Origin: JBBDSV01 sp040904785
GTDB lineage: Bacteria > Actinomycetota > Nitriliruptoria > Nitriliruptorales > Nitriliruptoraceae
DNA: 24,298 nucleotides
Reading direction: 5' to 3'
NCBI GenBank assembly: GCA_040904785.1
Contig: JBBDSV010000073.1
Coordinates: 1-24,298, forward strand
Each line of letters begins with the position of its first letter. The stretch's first letter is position 1. The position numbers and the translations under genes were made by a program. This document shows, one piece after another, positions 7,975 to 15,871 of this stretch. The notes below the pieces were generated by a model. It was given only the letters and a program-made list of their open reading frames with translations. It had not been told where the DNA came from and searched no databases.

Positions 7975-8767
7975 GGCACCGAGCGTGCAGACACTCGTCG
8001 GCGACCCGGCCGTCGTCGTCGACAACGTCGATGTCACCTACCGCGTCTACGCCGACCGGGCGCCGAAGCTGCGCAAGGTGTTCACCGGGGCGGGCCGCCA
8101 GCGCGAGTACCGCGAGGTGCGCGCGGTGCGCGGCGTCGGTTTCCTCGCCTGCCAGGGGGAGGCGATCGGCATCATCGGCCACAACGGTTCGGGCAAGTCG
8201 ACGCTGCTGCGTGCGGTCGCCGGCCTGCTCCCCACCGAGGCCGGTGCGATCTACGTGCGGTCGACCCCGGTGTTGCTCGGTGTCGCTGCCGCGCTCGAAC
8301 CGGAACTGTCCGGACGGCGCAACGTACTGCTGGGCGGCACCGCACTCGGTCTCAAACGTGCCGAACTCGAGGAGCGGTTTGACGAGATCGTCGAATTCGC
8401 CGGGGTCGAGGAGTTCATCGACCTGCCGCTGCGCGCGTTCAGCTCCGGCATGCGCTCGCGCCTGCAGTTCGCCATCGCCACGGCTGTCACCCCTGACATC
8501 CTCATGGTCGACGAGGCGCTGTCGACGGGCGATGCGGAGTTCAAGGAACGCAGCGACACGCGGATCCGTGAGATGCTCGCCGAGGCCGGCACGGTGTTCC
8601 TCGTCAGCCATGCGCTCAACACGATCATCGACATTTGCACGCGTGCCCTGTGGATCGACCATGGCCGGCTCGTTGCCGACGGGGATCCGGCCGAGGTCGT
8701 CGCCGCCTACGAGGCGCACGCCGAGCGGCGCAAGGAAGAACGTCGGCGACGCCAACAGGGCGGCTGA
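7967..8767 (+). CDS. ABC polysaccharide exporter, ATP-binding subunit (Wzt/TagH type)
   Basis: 266 aa. Walker A GHNGSGKST (71-79), signature FSSGMRSRLQFA (158-169), Walker B ILMVDEALSTGD (178-189) and switch His in VSHA (213-216) are intact. The conserved 'EYREVRAVRGVGFLACQGEAIGIIGHNG' style lead-in and the NVLLGG segment are those of the ABC-2 polysaccharide/teichoic acid exporters. There is no C-terminal carbohydrate-binding extension like that of some Wzt proteins, so export would not depend on recognition of a capped glycan by this subunit. The ATG at 7967 lies within the end of the permease gene. Confidence 0.9.
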   Translation: MSEAPSVQTLVGDPAVVVDNVDVTYRVYADRAPKLRKVFTGAGRQREYREVRAVRGVGFLACQGEAIGIIGHNGSGKSTLLRAVAGLLPTEAGAIYVRSTPVLLGVAAALEPELSGRRNVLLGGTALGLKRAELEERFDEIVEFAGVEEFIDLPLRAFSSGMRSRLQFAIATAVTPDILMVDEALSTGDAEFKERSDTRIREMLAEAGTVFLVSHALNTIIDICTRALWIDHGRLVADGDPAEVVAAYEAHAERRKEERRRRQQGG

Positions 8768-8772
8768 GCGAC

Positions 8773-9786
8773 GTGTCCGCCCGCCCGCCGCTCGGCGACA
8801 ACCCGCGCATCGCCGCCATCCTTCCCGCCCGCGACGAGGCCGCGACCATCGTTGACGCGGTGTCGTCGATTCAGCGGCAGACCCGTGCGGTCGATGCCAT
8901 CGTCATCGCCGCTGCCGATCCCGAGACCCGCGCGGCCGCATCGTCGCTCGCGGCGGGCGATCCGCGTATCCAGGTCATCGACAACCCCCACGGCGGCACG
9001 TCTGCTGGGCTCAACGCCGCAGCGGCGGCGGTCGACGCAGACGTGCTCGTCCGGGTCGATGGGCACGCTGTGCTGCCCGCCGACTACGTCGAGACCGCAC
9101 TCGACGTGCTCACCGATACCGGCGCGGCAAACGTTGGCGGGCGGCAGGTTCCCGCGGCCGACAACGGGTTTGCGCACGCGGTCGCAGTGGCGATGCGCAC
9201 CCCGATCGGTTCGGGCAATGCGATGTATCGCGCCGGCACTTCCGCCGGGCCTGCCGATACCGTCTATCTCGGCGTGTACCGTCGAGATGCGTTCGACGAC
9301 GTGGGTGGTTTCGATGTCGCGTTCGTGCGTAACCAGGATGCTGAACTCAACGCGCGTCTTCGGGCGGCCGGCGACACCGTGTGGTTCGACCCGCGGCTGG
9401 CGGTCACCTACCGCCCGCGCGACACCATCGCGGGGCTGGCCGCGCAGTACTTCGGCTACGGCAGGTGGCGGCGGGCGACCGTCGGACGTCATCTCGCATC
9501 GCTGCGTCTGCGCCAGATCGCCGCACCGTTGCTCGTCGCGGGACTGCTGGTCGCCGTGGTCACCAGCGTCGCACTCGGTACCCCGTGGCCGGTCGTCGTC
9601 GTGGCGGGTGGCTACGGCTGCGCGATGGTCGTCGCGGGTCTCGGAATCGCCCACCGTCCAATCGTGGGGTTGCAGGTCGCGGCTGCGTTGGCGACGATGC
9701 ACCTGACCTGGGGCTTCGGCTTCCTCGTCGGTCCGCCGCGCCGCGCTTGGCGTGCGGCCACCGTCCCACGACCCCCGAGCGACTGA
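8773..9786 (+). CDS. Family 2 glycosyltransferase, ExoA-like, with C-terminal membrane helices
   Basis: 337 aa. The GT-A domain starts with IAAILPARDEAATIVDAVSSI and has the GGTSAGLNAA motif, a DxH-type metal site in VRVDGHAVLP, and FVRNQDAELNARLRAAG. These features are those of the ExoA/succinoglycan-type glucosyltransferases. About three hydrophobic helices follow (residues roughly 245-320). The GTG start is 5 nt after the ATPase stop; no strong ribosome site is visible. Its stop TGA overlaps the next ATG (TGATG). Probable role: chain extension of the exported glycan. Confidence 0.82.
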   Translation: MSARPPLGDNPRIAAILPARDEAATIVDAVSSIQRQTRAVDAIVIAAADPETRAAASSLAAGDPRIQVIDNPHGGTSAGLNAAAAAVDADVLVRVDGHAVLPADYVETALDVLTDTGAANVGGRQVPAADNGFAHAVAVAMRTPIGSGNAMYRAGTSAGPADTVYLGVYRRDAFDDVGGFDVAFVRNQDAELNARLRAAGDTVWFDPRLAVTYRPRDTIAGLAAQYFGYGRWRRATVGRHLASLRLRQIAAPLLVAGLLVAVVTSVALGTPWPVVVVAGGYGCAMVVAGLGIAHRPIVGLQVAAALATMHLTWGFGFLVGPPRRAWRAATVPRPPSD

Positions 9787-11240
9787 TGGCATCGCCCGAC
9801 CGCCCGCCGCTGCGCGTGGCGCCCGAACTCGACGACGCGGATGACGAGGCGTTGCCGACGACTGAACGCACCACAACCGCGCCGTCGGTTCTCGGCCGGC
9901 TCAATCAGCACGGGTTCCGCCTCATCATGGTGCTCGATGCCTTCGCGGTCATGGCCGCGAGCGTCGGCGTTATGGTCGCCCGCTTCGGCTTCGCATGGCC
10001 CGACTACCCCGTCGGGCTGTACTTCGTCTCGTTCGCTGTCACGACGTGCATCTTCGTCCTCAGCTTCTATCTCGGCGGTCTCTACGAACGTGAACCTCGC
10101 CTGGGCGCACCACCGGTGCTGCCCCGCGCAGCTCCCCAGGCGCTGGTCGCCGGTGGGGCGGTTGCCTTGCTGACGCTCGCGCTTACGGGCCTCGCCCGGG
10201 AACTGGGCCTGACCACCGAACGGGCGCTGCCGTTCCCGATCCTCAACCTGGCGATCGTCATCGGCCTCGCGTCGGCGGCAGTCGCGGTCAACCGTGCGCT
10301 GGCCAACGTCGCCCGCACGTCGCGTGAAGGGTTCCCGCGTGTGCTGCTCGTCGGCGCTGCCGACGAACGGGAAGCGGCCGTCGGCAACTTCGCACTGGAG
10401 GGCACGCGCGCCATCGTCGTCGCCGAGACCGACGACCCCGACGCCGTTGTCGATGTCGTGGCCAACGCGGCCGTGACCGACGTGCTGCTGCTGTCGCGTG
10501 ACTGGCTCGACCGGATCTATCCGGACGGCATCCGCGATCTCGAGCTCGCGGGGGTCACCGTCCTCGTGCGCGTTACCGCCAAGGAGACGCTGCTCGGCGT
10601 CGACCGTGTGCGAGAGGTCGGTGGGTTGCCGTTCGTGCTCGTGCGACCGCATGCGATCCCGCAGAGTCGGGCCCGTTTCAAGCGGCTGTTCGATGATGTC
10701 GTGCTGCTGCTCGCTGCGGTCGTGTGGGTGCCGGTGCTCGCCTTCATGGCGGTCTATCAGGGCTTGGCTGCGGGCCGTCCGTTGCTGTACTGGCAGGAAC
10801 GTGTCGGCCGCAACGGCGAGACGTTCTGGATGGTCAAGTTCCGCACCATGCGCACCGACGCCGAAGACGACGGCCACGGTCCTCGGCTGGCGACGCCCGA
10901 CGACCCGCGGATCATCCCGGCCTGCCGCTGGGTGCGTGCCACCCGGATGGACGAGCTTCCCCAGCTGTACAACGTGGTGCGGGGGGAGATGTCGCTCGTC
11001 GGCCCGCGCCCTGAACGCCCGGAACTGGTCGAGGCCTTGGCGGCGCGGATTCCCGGCTACGAGCGGCGCCATGAAGTGCCGCCCGGAATGACGGGTCTTG
11101 CGCAGATCTATGGCCGCTACCACACCGACGCGGAATACAAGCTCGGCTACGACCTGCAGTACCTCGTGAACTGGTCGCCGGTGCTCGACCTCGAGATCCT
11201 CTTCAAGACCGTCTGGGTCGTGCTCGCCCGGCGCCTCTAG
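9786..11240 (+). CDS. Polyprenyl-phosphate sugar-1-phosphate transferase (WbaP/ExoY family)
   Basis: 484 aa. The N-terminal half has about four hydrophobic helices and a CoA-binding-like nucleotide domain (RVLLVGAADEREA). The C-terminal bacterial sugar transferase domain begins near 296 with the membrane helix RFKRLFDDVVLLLAAVVW. It carries YWQERVGRNGETFWMVKFRTM (KFRTM 351-355), DELPQLYNVVRGEMSLVGPRPERP (from 389) and PPGMTGLAQIYGRY. This enzyme starts glycan assembly by moving a sugar-1-phosphate from a nucleotide sugar to undecaprenyl/decaprenyl phosphate. The stop TAG (11238-11240) shares three bases with the stop of the convergent gene on the other strand (CTAG). Confidence 0.92.
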   Translation: MASPDRPPLRVAPELDDADDEALPTTERTTTAPSVLGRLNQHGFRLIMVLDAFAVMAASVGVMVARFGFAWPDYPVGLYFVSFAVTTCIFVLSFYLGGLYEREPRLGAPPVLPRAAPQALVAGGAVALLTLALTGLARELGLTTERALPFPILNLAIVIGLASAAVAVNRALANVARTSREGFPRVLLVGAADEREAAVGNFALEGTRAIVVAETDDPDAVVDVVANAAVTDVLLLSRDWLDRIYPDGIRDLELAGVTVLVRVTAKETLLGVDRVREVGGLPFVLVRPHAIPQSRARFKRLFDDVVLLLAAVVWVPVLAFMAVYQGLAAGRPLLYWQERVGRNGETFWMVKFRTMRTDAEDDGHGPRLATPDDPRIIPACRWVRATRMDELPQLYNVVRGEMSLVGPRPERPELVEALAARIPGYERRHEVPPGMTGLAQIYGRYHTDAEYKLGYDLQYLVNWSPVLDLEILFKTVWVVLARRL

Positions 11241-11800
11241 TCGTCGTTCGCGCGGCGGCCCGGCATCCCCACGACGCCGAGCATCGTCGTGACCGCATCG
11301 TCGTTGAAGCCAGCCTCGCGCAGGGCGGCAGCAAGCCGGTCGGCGAGCAGCGGACTGCCGCAGCGAGGGCAGAAATTGGCCTGACTCGCCAGATCGTCGA
11401 GCGTCAGTCCGCATCGCCCGCACGCATCGACCGGGTGTCGTTCGGCGATACCGGCATCACGCAGCGCGTCGACGTAGCCGCGCGCGTAGTCCCACGGCAC
11501 GTAGCGGGACGGTTCGGGGGCGAACGCCGGTTCGTGCACCGGAGCTTCGCCCGTTTCGAGGAGCAGGGTGAGATTCTCCCGCAGCATGTCCCACGGGTAG
11601 TAGTGCTCTTCGGCGCAGTCGTGGCACCAGACGGCGACTCCGCGGTAGCCCTCGGCGCCGAACGCGGCCTCGAAATCGGCGAGGTCGGCGAGATCCTGTT
11701 CGACCAGTGCCGCTTCACGTTCGTCGAGCGGATCGAACGTCCCGTCGAACTCGTCGTCGGATTCGCCGTCGAACTCGTCGAACTCGTCGTTGTCGGCCAT
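11237..11800 (-). CDS. DUF5319-like acidic protein with C-terminal zinc ribbon
   Basis: 187 aa. A very acidic N-terminus (repeated DEFDG/DEFDE units, residues 5-25) precedes a domain with WCHDCAEEHYYPWDMLRENLTLLLETGE and VHEPAFAPEPSRYVPWDYARGY. I recognise this as the actinobacterial DUF5319 family (M. tuberculosis Rv3412-like). The end carries a Cys4 zinc ribbon, CGRCG...FCPRCGSPL. Function is unknown to me. The start ATG has GGAGG about 6 nt upstream and a TACCCT -10 box just before. The gene follows the oxidoreductase fusion on the same strand after 58 nt and converges with the sugar transferase gene. In mycobacteria a homologue sits beside guaB2/guaB3, which matches guaB3 lying about 3 kb away here (synteny recalled, not checked). 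Confidence 0.8.
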   Translation of the reverse strand: MADNDEFDEFDGESDDEFDGTFDPLDEREAALVEQDLADLADFEAAFGAEGYRGVAVWCHDCAEEHYYPWDMLRENLTLLLETGEAPVHEPAFAPEPSRYVPWDYARGYVDALRDAGIAERHPVDACGRCGLTLDDLASQANFCPRCGSPLLADRLAAALREAGFNDDAVTTMLGVVGMPGRRANDD

Positions 11801-11822
11801 TCAGCCTCCGTCGTCACGCTCG

Positions 11823-11828
11823 AGGGTA
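11823..11828 (-). promoter_or_regulatory. Candidate -10 box TACCCT for the DUF5319-like gene
   Basis: On the minus strand TACCCT lies 22 nt before the ATG at 11800, so transcription would start near 11815, leaving a short leader that contains the GGAGG site. No clear -35 box. It would let this gene be transcribed independently of the oxidoreductase upstream. Confidence 0.35.
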
Positions 11829-11858
11829 GCGGTGCCGATCCGTGGGCAGACAGACGGC

Positions 11859-14540
11859 TCAGTCGACGAGCACACGGCGGGCAGCCGCCTCATCGAGGGT
11901 CAGGACCGTGTCGCGGATCGCTTCGACGGTGATCGGAAGCGCACGCATGCGCACACCGATCGCGTCGTCGATCGCGTTGGCGAGCGCCGCCGAGACGGGT
12001 GGTGTCGAGCTCTCGCCCACCCCGAGTGGGGGTGCCCCCGGCCGGTCGATCAGCACCACGTCGACGATGGGAACGTCAGTGAAGCGCAGCATCGGATAGC
12101 TCGTGAAGTCCCGTGCGGTCACTCCGCGCCGGTCGACGGCGAGCCGTTCGAACAACGTTCGGCTGACCCCCTGGATCGCGCCGCCCTCGACCTGTTGGCG
12201 GACCCCCTCGCGGTTGATCATCGTGCCCACGTCGGTGGCGAGCGTGAGTCGGTCGGCGCGCAGCACGCCGGCGTCCACATCCACGGTCACGTCGGCAACG
12301 ACCGCGACGTATCCGGCAGCGTTGTCGTACTGGCACAGGGCGACACCACGTCCGGCGCCGCTGGGGCCCACACGTGGAGCCCAATCGGCGGCGTCGGCGA
12401 CGGCGGCGAGCACGTCGCGGGCACGCGCATCCGACAGGTGGGCCATCCGGAAGGCGACCGGGTCCGCACCTGCATGCTCGGCGAGTTCGTCGATGAAGGA
12501 CTCGATCGCAAAGACGTTGACGAACGATCCCAGCGTCCGGAACGAGCCGGTGCGGACGGGCCCTTCGGCGATGTCGGCGTACGCCTCGACCGGGCCGACC
12601 GTGTAGCACGGCACGCTGTTGCGCAGCACACCGGGGTGCGGACCGGCCCAGGTGCGCATCCCGCCGCTGCGCAGCCACCCAGCGATGACCCGGTCGCCGT
12701 CGCCCTGCGGCCGTGCAAGCGACGTGTCGGAGACGATGGCGTGGCGCCAGCCCGTCACCGTGCCGGAGGTCAACGACGCGCTCAGGGTGACGGCGGCCGC
12801 CGACCCGTACGTCTCGCACAGAAACTCGTCGGCGAGCGAGAACTGCAATCGCACCGGTTGGCCCGGGACCGCACGTGCGGCGAACGCCGCAAGGGCCGCC
12901 GCATCGTCGGAACCGTTGTGGCCATAGCAGCCGGCGCCCTCGGCGAAGTGCACGGTGATCCGTTGTTCGTCCATCTCGAACAGCGCGGCCAGTTCCCGGC
13001 GCAACGGGTGCATGCCCTGGACATGCGCCCACACGACGAACTCGTCGCCGTCGAACTGTGCGATCGCCGCCGATGGGGCGAGAGACGCGTGCGACTGGTA
13101 GGGCATGGAGTAGGTCGCCTCGACATGCGTGCCACGCGCGAGCGCTTCGTCGACGCCGTCGTCCGAGTGACGCTCCAGACGCGTCGCAGCCGCCGCGCGT
13201 AGCGTCGAAATCGCATCGCCGGCGAAGGCCAACTCGGTGTTCGACCATCTCGCGCGCGCGTCGAGCGCGGCCGCCGCGGCAATCGCCTGCGGCTGTGTCT
13301 CGGCGAGCACGAGCAGCAGCCTGCCGTCGCGGACGACGTCGACGACGCCCGGCATCGCCGCAACCTTGGTCGTGTCGACGTCATCGAGTTCGGCATCGAG
13401 TGTCGGCGGCAACACCGCACGTGCGTGGAGCATGCCGGCAGGTGCGAGGTCGTGCAGGAACGCGCTCGCGCCGGTGAGCTTCGTTGCCAGGTCGACGCGT
13501 GGCAGCGGCGCACCGATCGGCTCCGCCTGCCAGTCGGCGAGATCGTCACTGGTGATCTCGCCGGTGATCGGTCCTTCGGCCGCAAGGTCGCGGAGCGCGA
13601 TCGCGTTGTCCGCAGCATCGACGACCACGAGCTTGCCGTCGTCACCCGCAACGATCTGCGCACCACCGGACGGCAGCGACGCAGCGGCGCGTGCGAGCAC
13701 GAGGCGACGAAATGCGGCTGCCGCAGCAGCGATCGCCGGGCCCGCCTGTGACATCGAGCGGCTGCCGGCCGTATATCCCTCGTCGACGGCATTCGCCGTC
13801 GAGGCCGGTATGAGAGTGATCACCTCGGCATCGACCCCCAGATGTGCGGCGGCGATCTGCCGCAGACCCTGCCAGACGCCCTGGCCGATCTCGGAGCGAC
13901 CGCTGGTGAACTGGATTGTGCCGTCGGAGGCCAGTCGGAACCACGACTCGACACGCGCCCCGTCGGCGATCATCGGGGGCAGTTCACGAGAGGCCGCCGT
14001 ACCGTCCGGTCGTGATTCGACCCATGCTCGCCCGCCGTGGTCGCACCACAGTCCATCGTCCGACAACGCGCCGTCACCCAGACCAAGCGCACGACGTGCC
14101 GCCTGCAGGATGCGGGGATGGGTACCGCAGCGGCACAGATGTCCGTCGAGTGCATCCGTGACCGCCGCGTCGTCAGCAGCTGCACCGGACAGCGCCAATC
14201 CGGCAACGGTCATGATCATGCCGTTGATGCAGTAGCCGCACTCGGCGGCTTGCAGGTCTAGGAACGCCCGCTGCACCGGGTGGGGATCGTCCGGCGTGCC
14301 GAGACCTTCGGGAGTCGTGATCTGCTGTTCTGCCACGTCACCGCAGGGGGTGATGCACGCACGCACCGGCTCGCCGTCGACGAGCACCGTGCAGGCCCCG
14401 CAATCTCCCACCCCACAGCCCTGTCGAGCGCCGGTGAGACCGAGATTGTCACGGAGCACGCTCAGCAGTGGCAGATCGGCGTCGGCAGTCGTGTCGCGAC
14501 CATTGACCGTCAGCGACACTCCGGCAATCGATTGCGCCAT
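11859..14540 (-). CDS. Fused [2Fe-2S]-molybdopterin oxidoreductase (IorA-IorB-like, xanthine oxidase family)
   Basis: 893 aa. Residues 1-155 are a complete small subunit: plant-type [2Fe-2S] cysteines C42, C47, C50, C62 and the second cluster C101, C104, C136, C138. Residues from about 175 are a molybdopterin-binding large subunit with the IorB order: a molybdopterin segment (GTIQFTSGRSEIGQGVW), then the a/b hammerhead (about 330-420), then the remaining cofactor domain (EGAGCYGHNGSDDAAALAAFAA, GGMRTWAGPHPGVLRNS). The active-site motif GVGES has the catalytic Glu843. There is no signal peptide or FAD domain, so the electron acceptor is unknown. Known relatives (isoquinoline 1-oxidoreductase, NicA/NicB, aldehyde oxidases) are two separate chains. 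The start ATG has GGGGAGAGG upstream; the frame open to 15437 is antisense to guaB3. Substrate cannot be told: an N-heterocycle or aldehyde. Confidence 0.88.
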   Translation of the reverse strand: MAQSIAGVSLTVNGRDTTADADLPLLSVLRDNLGLTGARQGCGVGDCGACTVLVDGEPVRACITPCGDVAEQQITTPEGLGTPDDPHPVQRAFLDLQAAECGYCINGMIMTVAGLALSGAAADDAAVTDALDGHLCRCGTHPRILQAARRALGLGDGALSDDGLWCDHGGRAWVESRPDGTAASRELPPMIADGARVESWFRLASDGTIQFTSGRSEIGQGVWQGLRQIAAAHLGVDAEVITLIPASTANAVDEGYTAGSRSMSQAGPAIAAAAAAFRRLVLARAAASLPSGGAQIVAGDDGKLVVVDAADNAIALRDLAAEGPITGEITSDDLADWQAEPIGAPLPRVDLATKLTGASAFLHDLAPAGMLHARAVLPPTLDAELDDVDTTKVAAMPGVVDVVRDGRLLLVLAETQPQAIAAAAALDARARWSNTELAFAGDAISTLRAAAATRLERHSDDGVDEALARGTHVEATYSMPYQSHASLAPSAAIAQFDGDEFVVWAHVQGMHPLRRELAALFEMDEQRITVHFAEGAGCYGHNGSDDAAALAAFAARAVPGQPVRLQFSLADEFLCETYGSAAAVTLSASLTSGTVTGWRHAIVSDTSLARPQGDGDRVIAGWLRSGGMRTWAGPHPGVLRNSVPCYTVGPVEAYADIAEGPVRTGSFRTLGSFVNVFAIESFIDELAEHAGADPVAFRMAHLSDARARDVLAAVADAADWAPRVGPSGAGRGVALCQYDNAAGYVAVVADVTVDVDAGVLRADRLTLATDVGTMINREGVRQQVEGGAIQGVSRTLFERLAVDRRGVTARDFTSYPMLRFTDVPIVDVVLIDRPGAPPLGVGESSTPPVSAALANAIDDAIGVRMRALPITVEAIRDTVLTLDEAAARRVLVD

Positions 14541-14619
14541 GACGAACCTCTCCCCAGTCGTTCGTGCGCGTGGTCTACCAGATTCGCCCGTCGGCCAACA
14601 GCGCCGGGCGCGCACCCGG

Positions 14620-14687
14620 CCGTCCGTGCCGCGCCGCCGCGGGCGGCGACTACAGTGCCGGGCGGCGCCGGCGGCGCGCACGGACGG
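14620..14687. repeat. Long imperfect inverted repeat in divergent intergenic region
   Basis: The left arm CCGTCCGTGCCGCGCCGCC (14620-14638) pairs with the right arm GGCGGCGCGCACGGACGG (14670-14687): 18 base pairs with a single bulged base and a 31-nt spacer. A second small hairpin, GCCGGG-6 nt-CCCGGC (14603-14620), abuts the left arm. The spacer holds the guaB3 -10 candidate. Because both flanking genes point away, it is not needed as a terminator; an operator or a structured leader is more likely. Confidence 0.6.
14651..14656 (+). promoter_or_regulatory. Candidate -10 box TACAGT for guaB3
   Basis: TACAGT fits TAnnnT and lies within the spacer of the long inverted repeat. Initiation near 14663 would give a leader of roughly 80 nt containing the right arm of the repeat. 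No good -35 box. Confidence 0.3.
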
Positions 14688-14741
14688 TGACCTGCCACGG
14701 CGATTGCCGACACTGCGCGGTGGCCCGACGAGGAGCGAAGC

Positions 14742-15860
14742 GTGCTCGAGACCACGATCGGCGGTTCCCGCCTCGCGCGTGCCGGATACGAACTCGACGA
14801 CGTTTCGCTCGTGCCCGGCCGACGCACCCGCGACGTCGACCTCGTCGACGTCAGCATTGCGTTGGATGCGTATCCGCTCCAGCTGCCGGTCCTCGGCGCG
14901 CCACTCGACGCGGTCATCTCGCCGGCGACGGCCGGGCTGCTCGGCGATCTCGGCGGGCTGGGCGTGCTGAGTCTCGAGGGGCTCTGGACGCGGTACGACG
15001 ACCCGACCGAGGTGCTCGCCGAGATCGCCACGCTCGAACCGGGGCCTGCAGCGACCGTCAGGCTGCAGCAGCTGTATCAGGCGCCGGTTCGGGAGAACCT
15101 CATCGGCCAGCGGGTCGAGGAGCTGCGCCAACACGGCTTCGCTGCTGCGTCCCTGACCCCACAGAAGGTCGAGCGCTACCACCACGCCGCACTGGAGGCG
15201 GGGCTCGATCTGCTCGTCATCCACGGCGTGACCGTCACCGCGCAACATGTCGGACGCGCCGACACCACCCCGCTCGACCTGAAATCGTTCACCGCCCGGT
15301 ACGACTTGCCGGTGATCGTCGGCGGCGTCGCACACGCCACGACGGCATTGCATCTCATGCGGACCGGTGCGGTCGGCGTCCTGGTCGGCATCGGCGCATC
15401 GAGCGTGTCGACGACCGCCGACACGCTCGGCATCCACGTTCCGACCGCGACCGCGATCGCCGAAGTCGCCGCGGCCCGGACGCGATACCTCGAACAGTCG
15501 GGCCGGTACGTCCAGGTGATCGCGACCGGCGGTATCCGCACGGGTGGCGATATCGCGAAGGCGATTGCGTGCGGGGCCGACGCGGTGATGCTCGGCCGGT
15601 CACTGGCGGCGGCCGACGAAGCTCCCGGACACGGTGCCTACTGGGGGCTGTCGAGTGCGCATCACGAACTGCCTCGCGGTCTCCTGACGCGCGTGACGCC
15701 ACTTGCCCCGATGCGCACGATCTTGCATGGACCTGCACGTCGGGACGACGGGACCGTCAACCTCATCGGCGGGCTCGCCCGGGCGATGGGGGTCACCGGC
15801 TGCGAACGGCTCGTCGAACTGCGCGACGTCGATCTGGCTGTGCGCGCCGGCGCCCGCTGA
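14742..15860 (+). CDS. guaB3: GuaB3 family IMP dehydrogenase-related protein
   Basis: 372 aa, the length of actinobacterial GuaB3 (no CBS domains). It is a TIM barrel of the IMPDH/GMP reductase fold, with the opening GYELDDVSLVPGRRTRDVDLVDVS, the LPVLGAPLDAVISP segment, GGIRTGGDIAKAIACGADAVMLG and the C-terminal AYWGLSSAHHELPRG. The loop that in true IMPDH carries the catalytic cysteine reads VGIGASSVSTTADTLG (215-230) and has no Cys. This is normal for GuaB3, whose role is not classic IMP oxidation; recent work on some GuaB3 proteins suggests GMP reductase-like chemistry, so function is uncertain. The GTG start has AGGAG (14731-14735) at 6-nt spacing. It is followed after 11 nt by the CDP-alcohol phosphatidyltransferase fusion, so these genes may be cotranscribed. 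Confidence 0.88.
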   Translation: MLETTIGGSRLARAGYELDDVSLVPGRRTRDVDLVDVSIALDAYPLQLPVLGAPLDAVISPATAGLLGDLGGLGVLSLEGLWTRYDDPTEVLAEIATLEPGPAATVRLQQLYQAPVRENLIGQRVEELRQHGFAAASLTPQKVERYHHAALEAGLDLLVIHGVTVTAQHVGRADTTPLDLKSFTARYDLPVIVGGVAHATTALHLMRTGAVGVLVGIGASSVSTTADTLGIHVPTATAIAEVAAARTRYLEQSGRYVQVIATGGIRTGGDIAKAIACGADAVMLGRSLAAADEAPGHGAYWGLSSAHHELPRGLLTRVTPLAPMRTILHGPARRDDGTVNLIGGLARAMGVTGCERLVELRDVDLAVRAGAR

Positions 15861-15871
15861 TCGTTGCGCCA

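Noticed and set aside
11731..11795. Short tandem repeat of TCGAACTCG-like units
   Set aside because: It encodes the acidic DEFDG/DEFDE run at the N-terminus of the DUF5319-like protein; ordinary codon-level repetition, not a separate repeat element.
14541..15437. N-terminal extension of the oxidoreductase fusion
   Set aside because: This stretch is antisense to guaB3 and the intergenic region; the ATG at 14540 has a good ribosome site and starts exactly at the [2Fe-2S] domain.
14742..15860. Canonical IMP dehydrogenase (guaB)
   Set aside because: No CBS domains and no catalytic cysteine in the 215-230 loop; length and C-terminus match GuaB3.
14564..15871. Upstream extension of the phosphatidyltransferase fusion through guaB3
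   Set aside because: Out of frame with guaB3 and Arg-rich; the ATG at 15872, 11 nt after the guaB3 stop, is far more likely.
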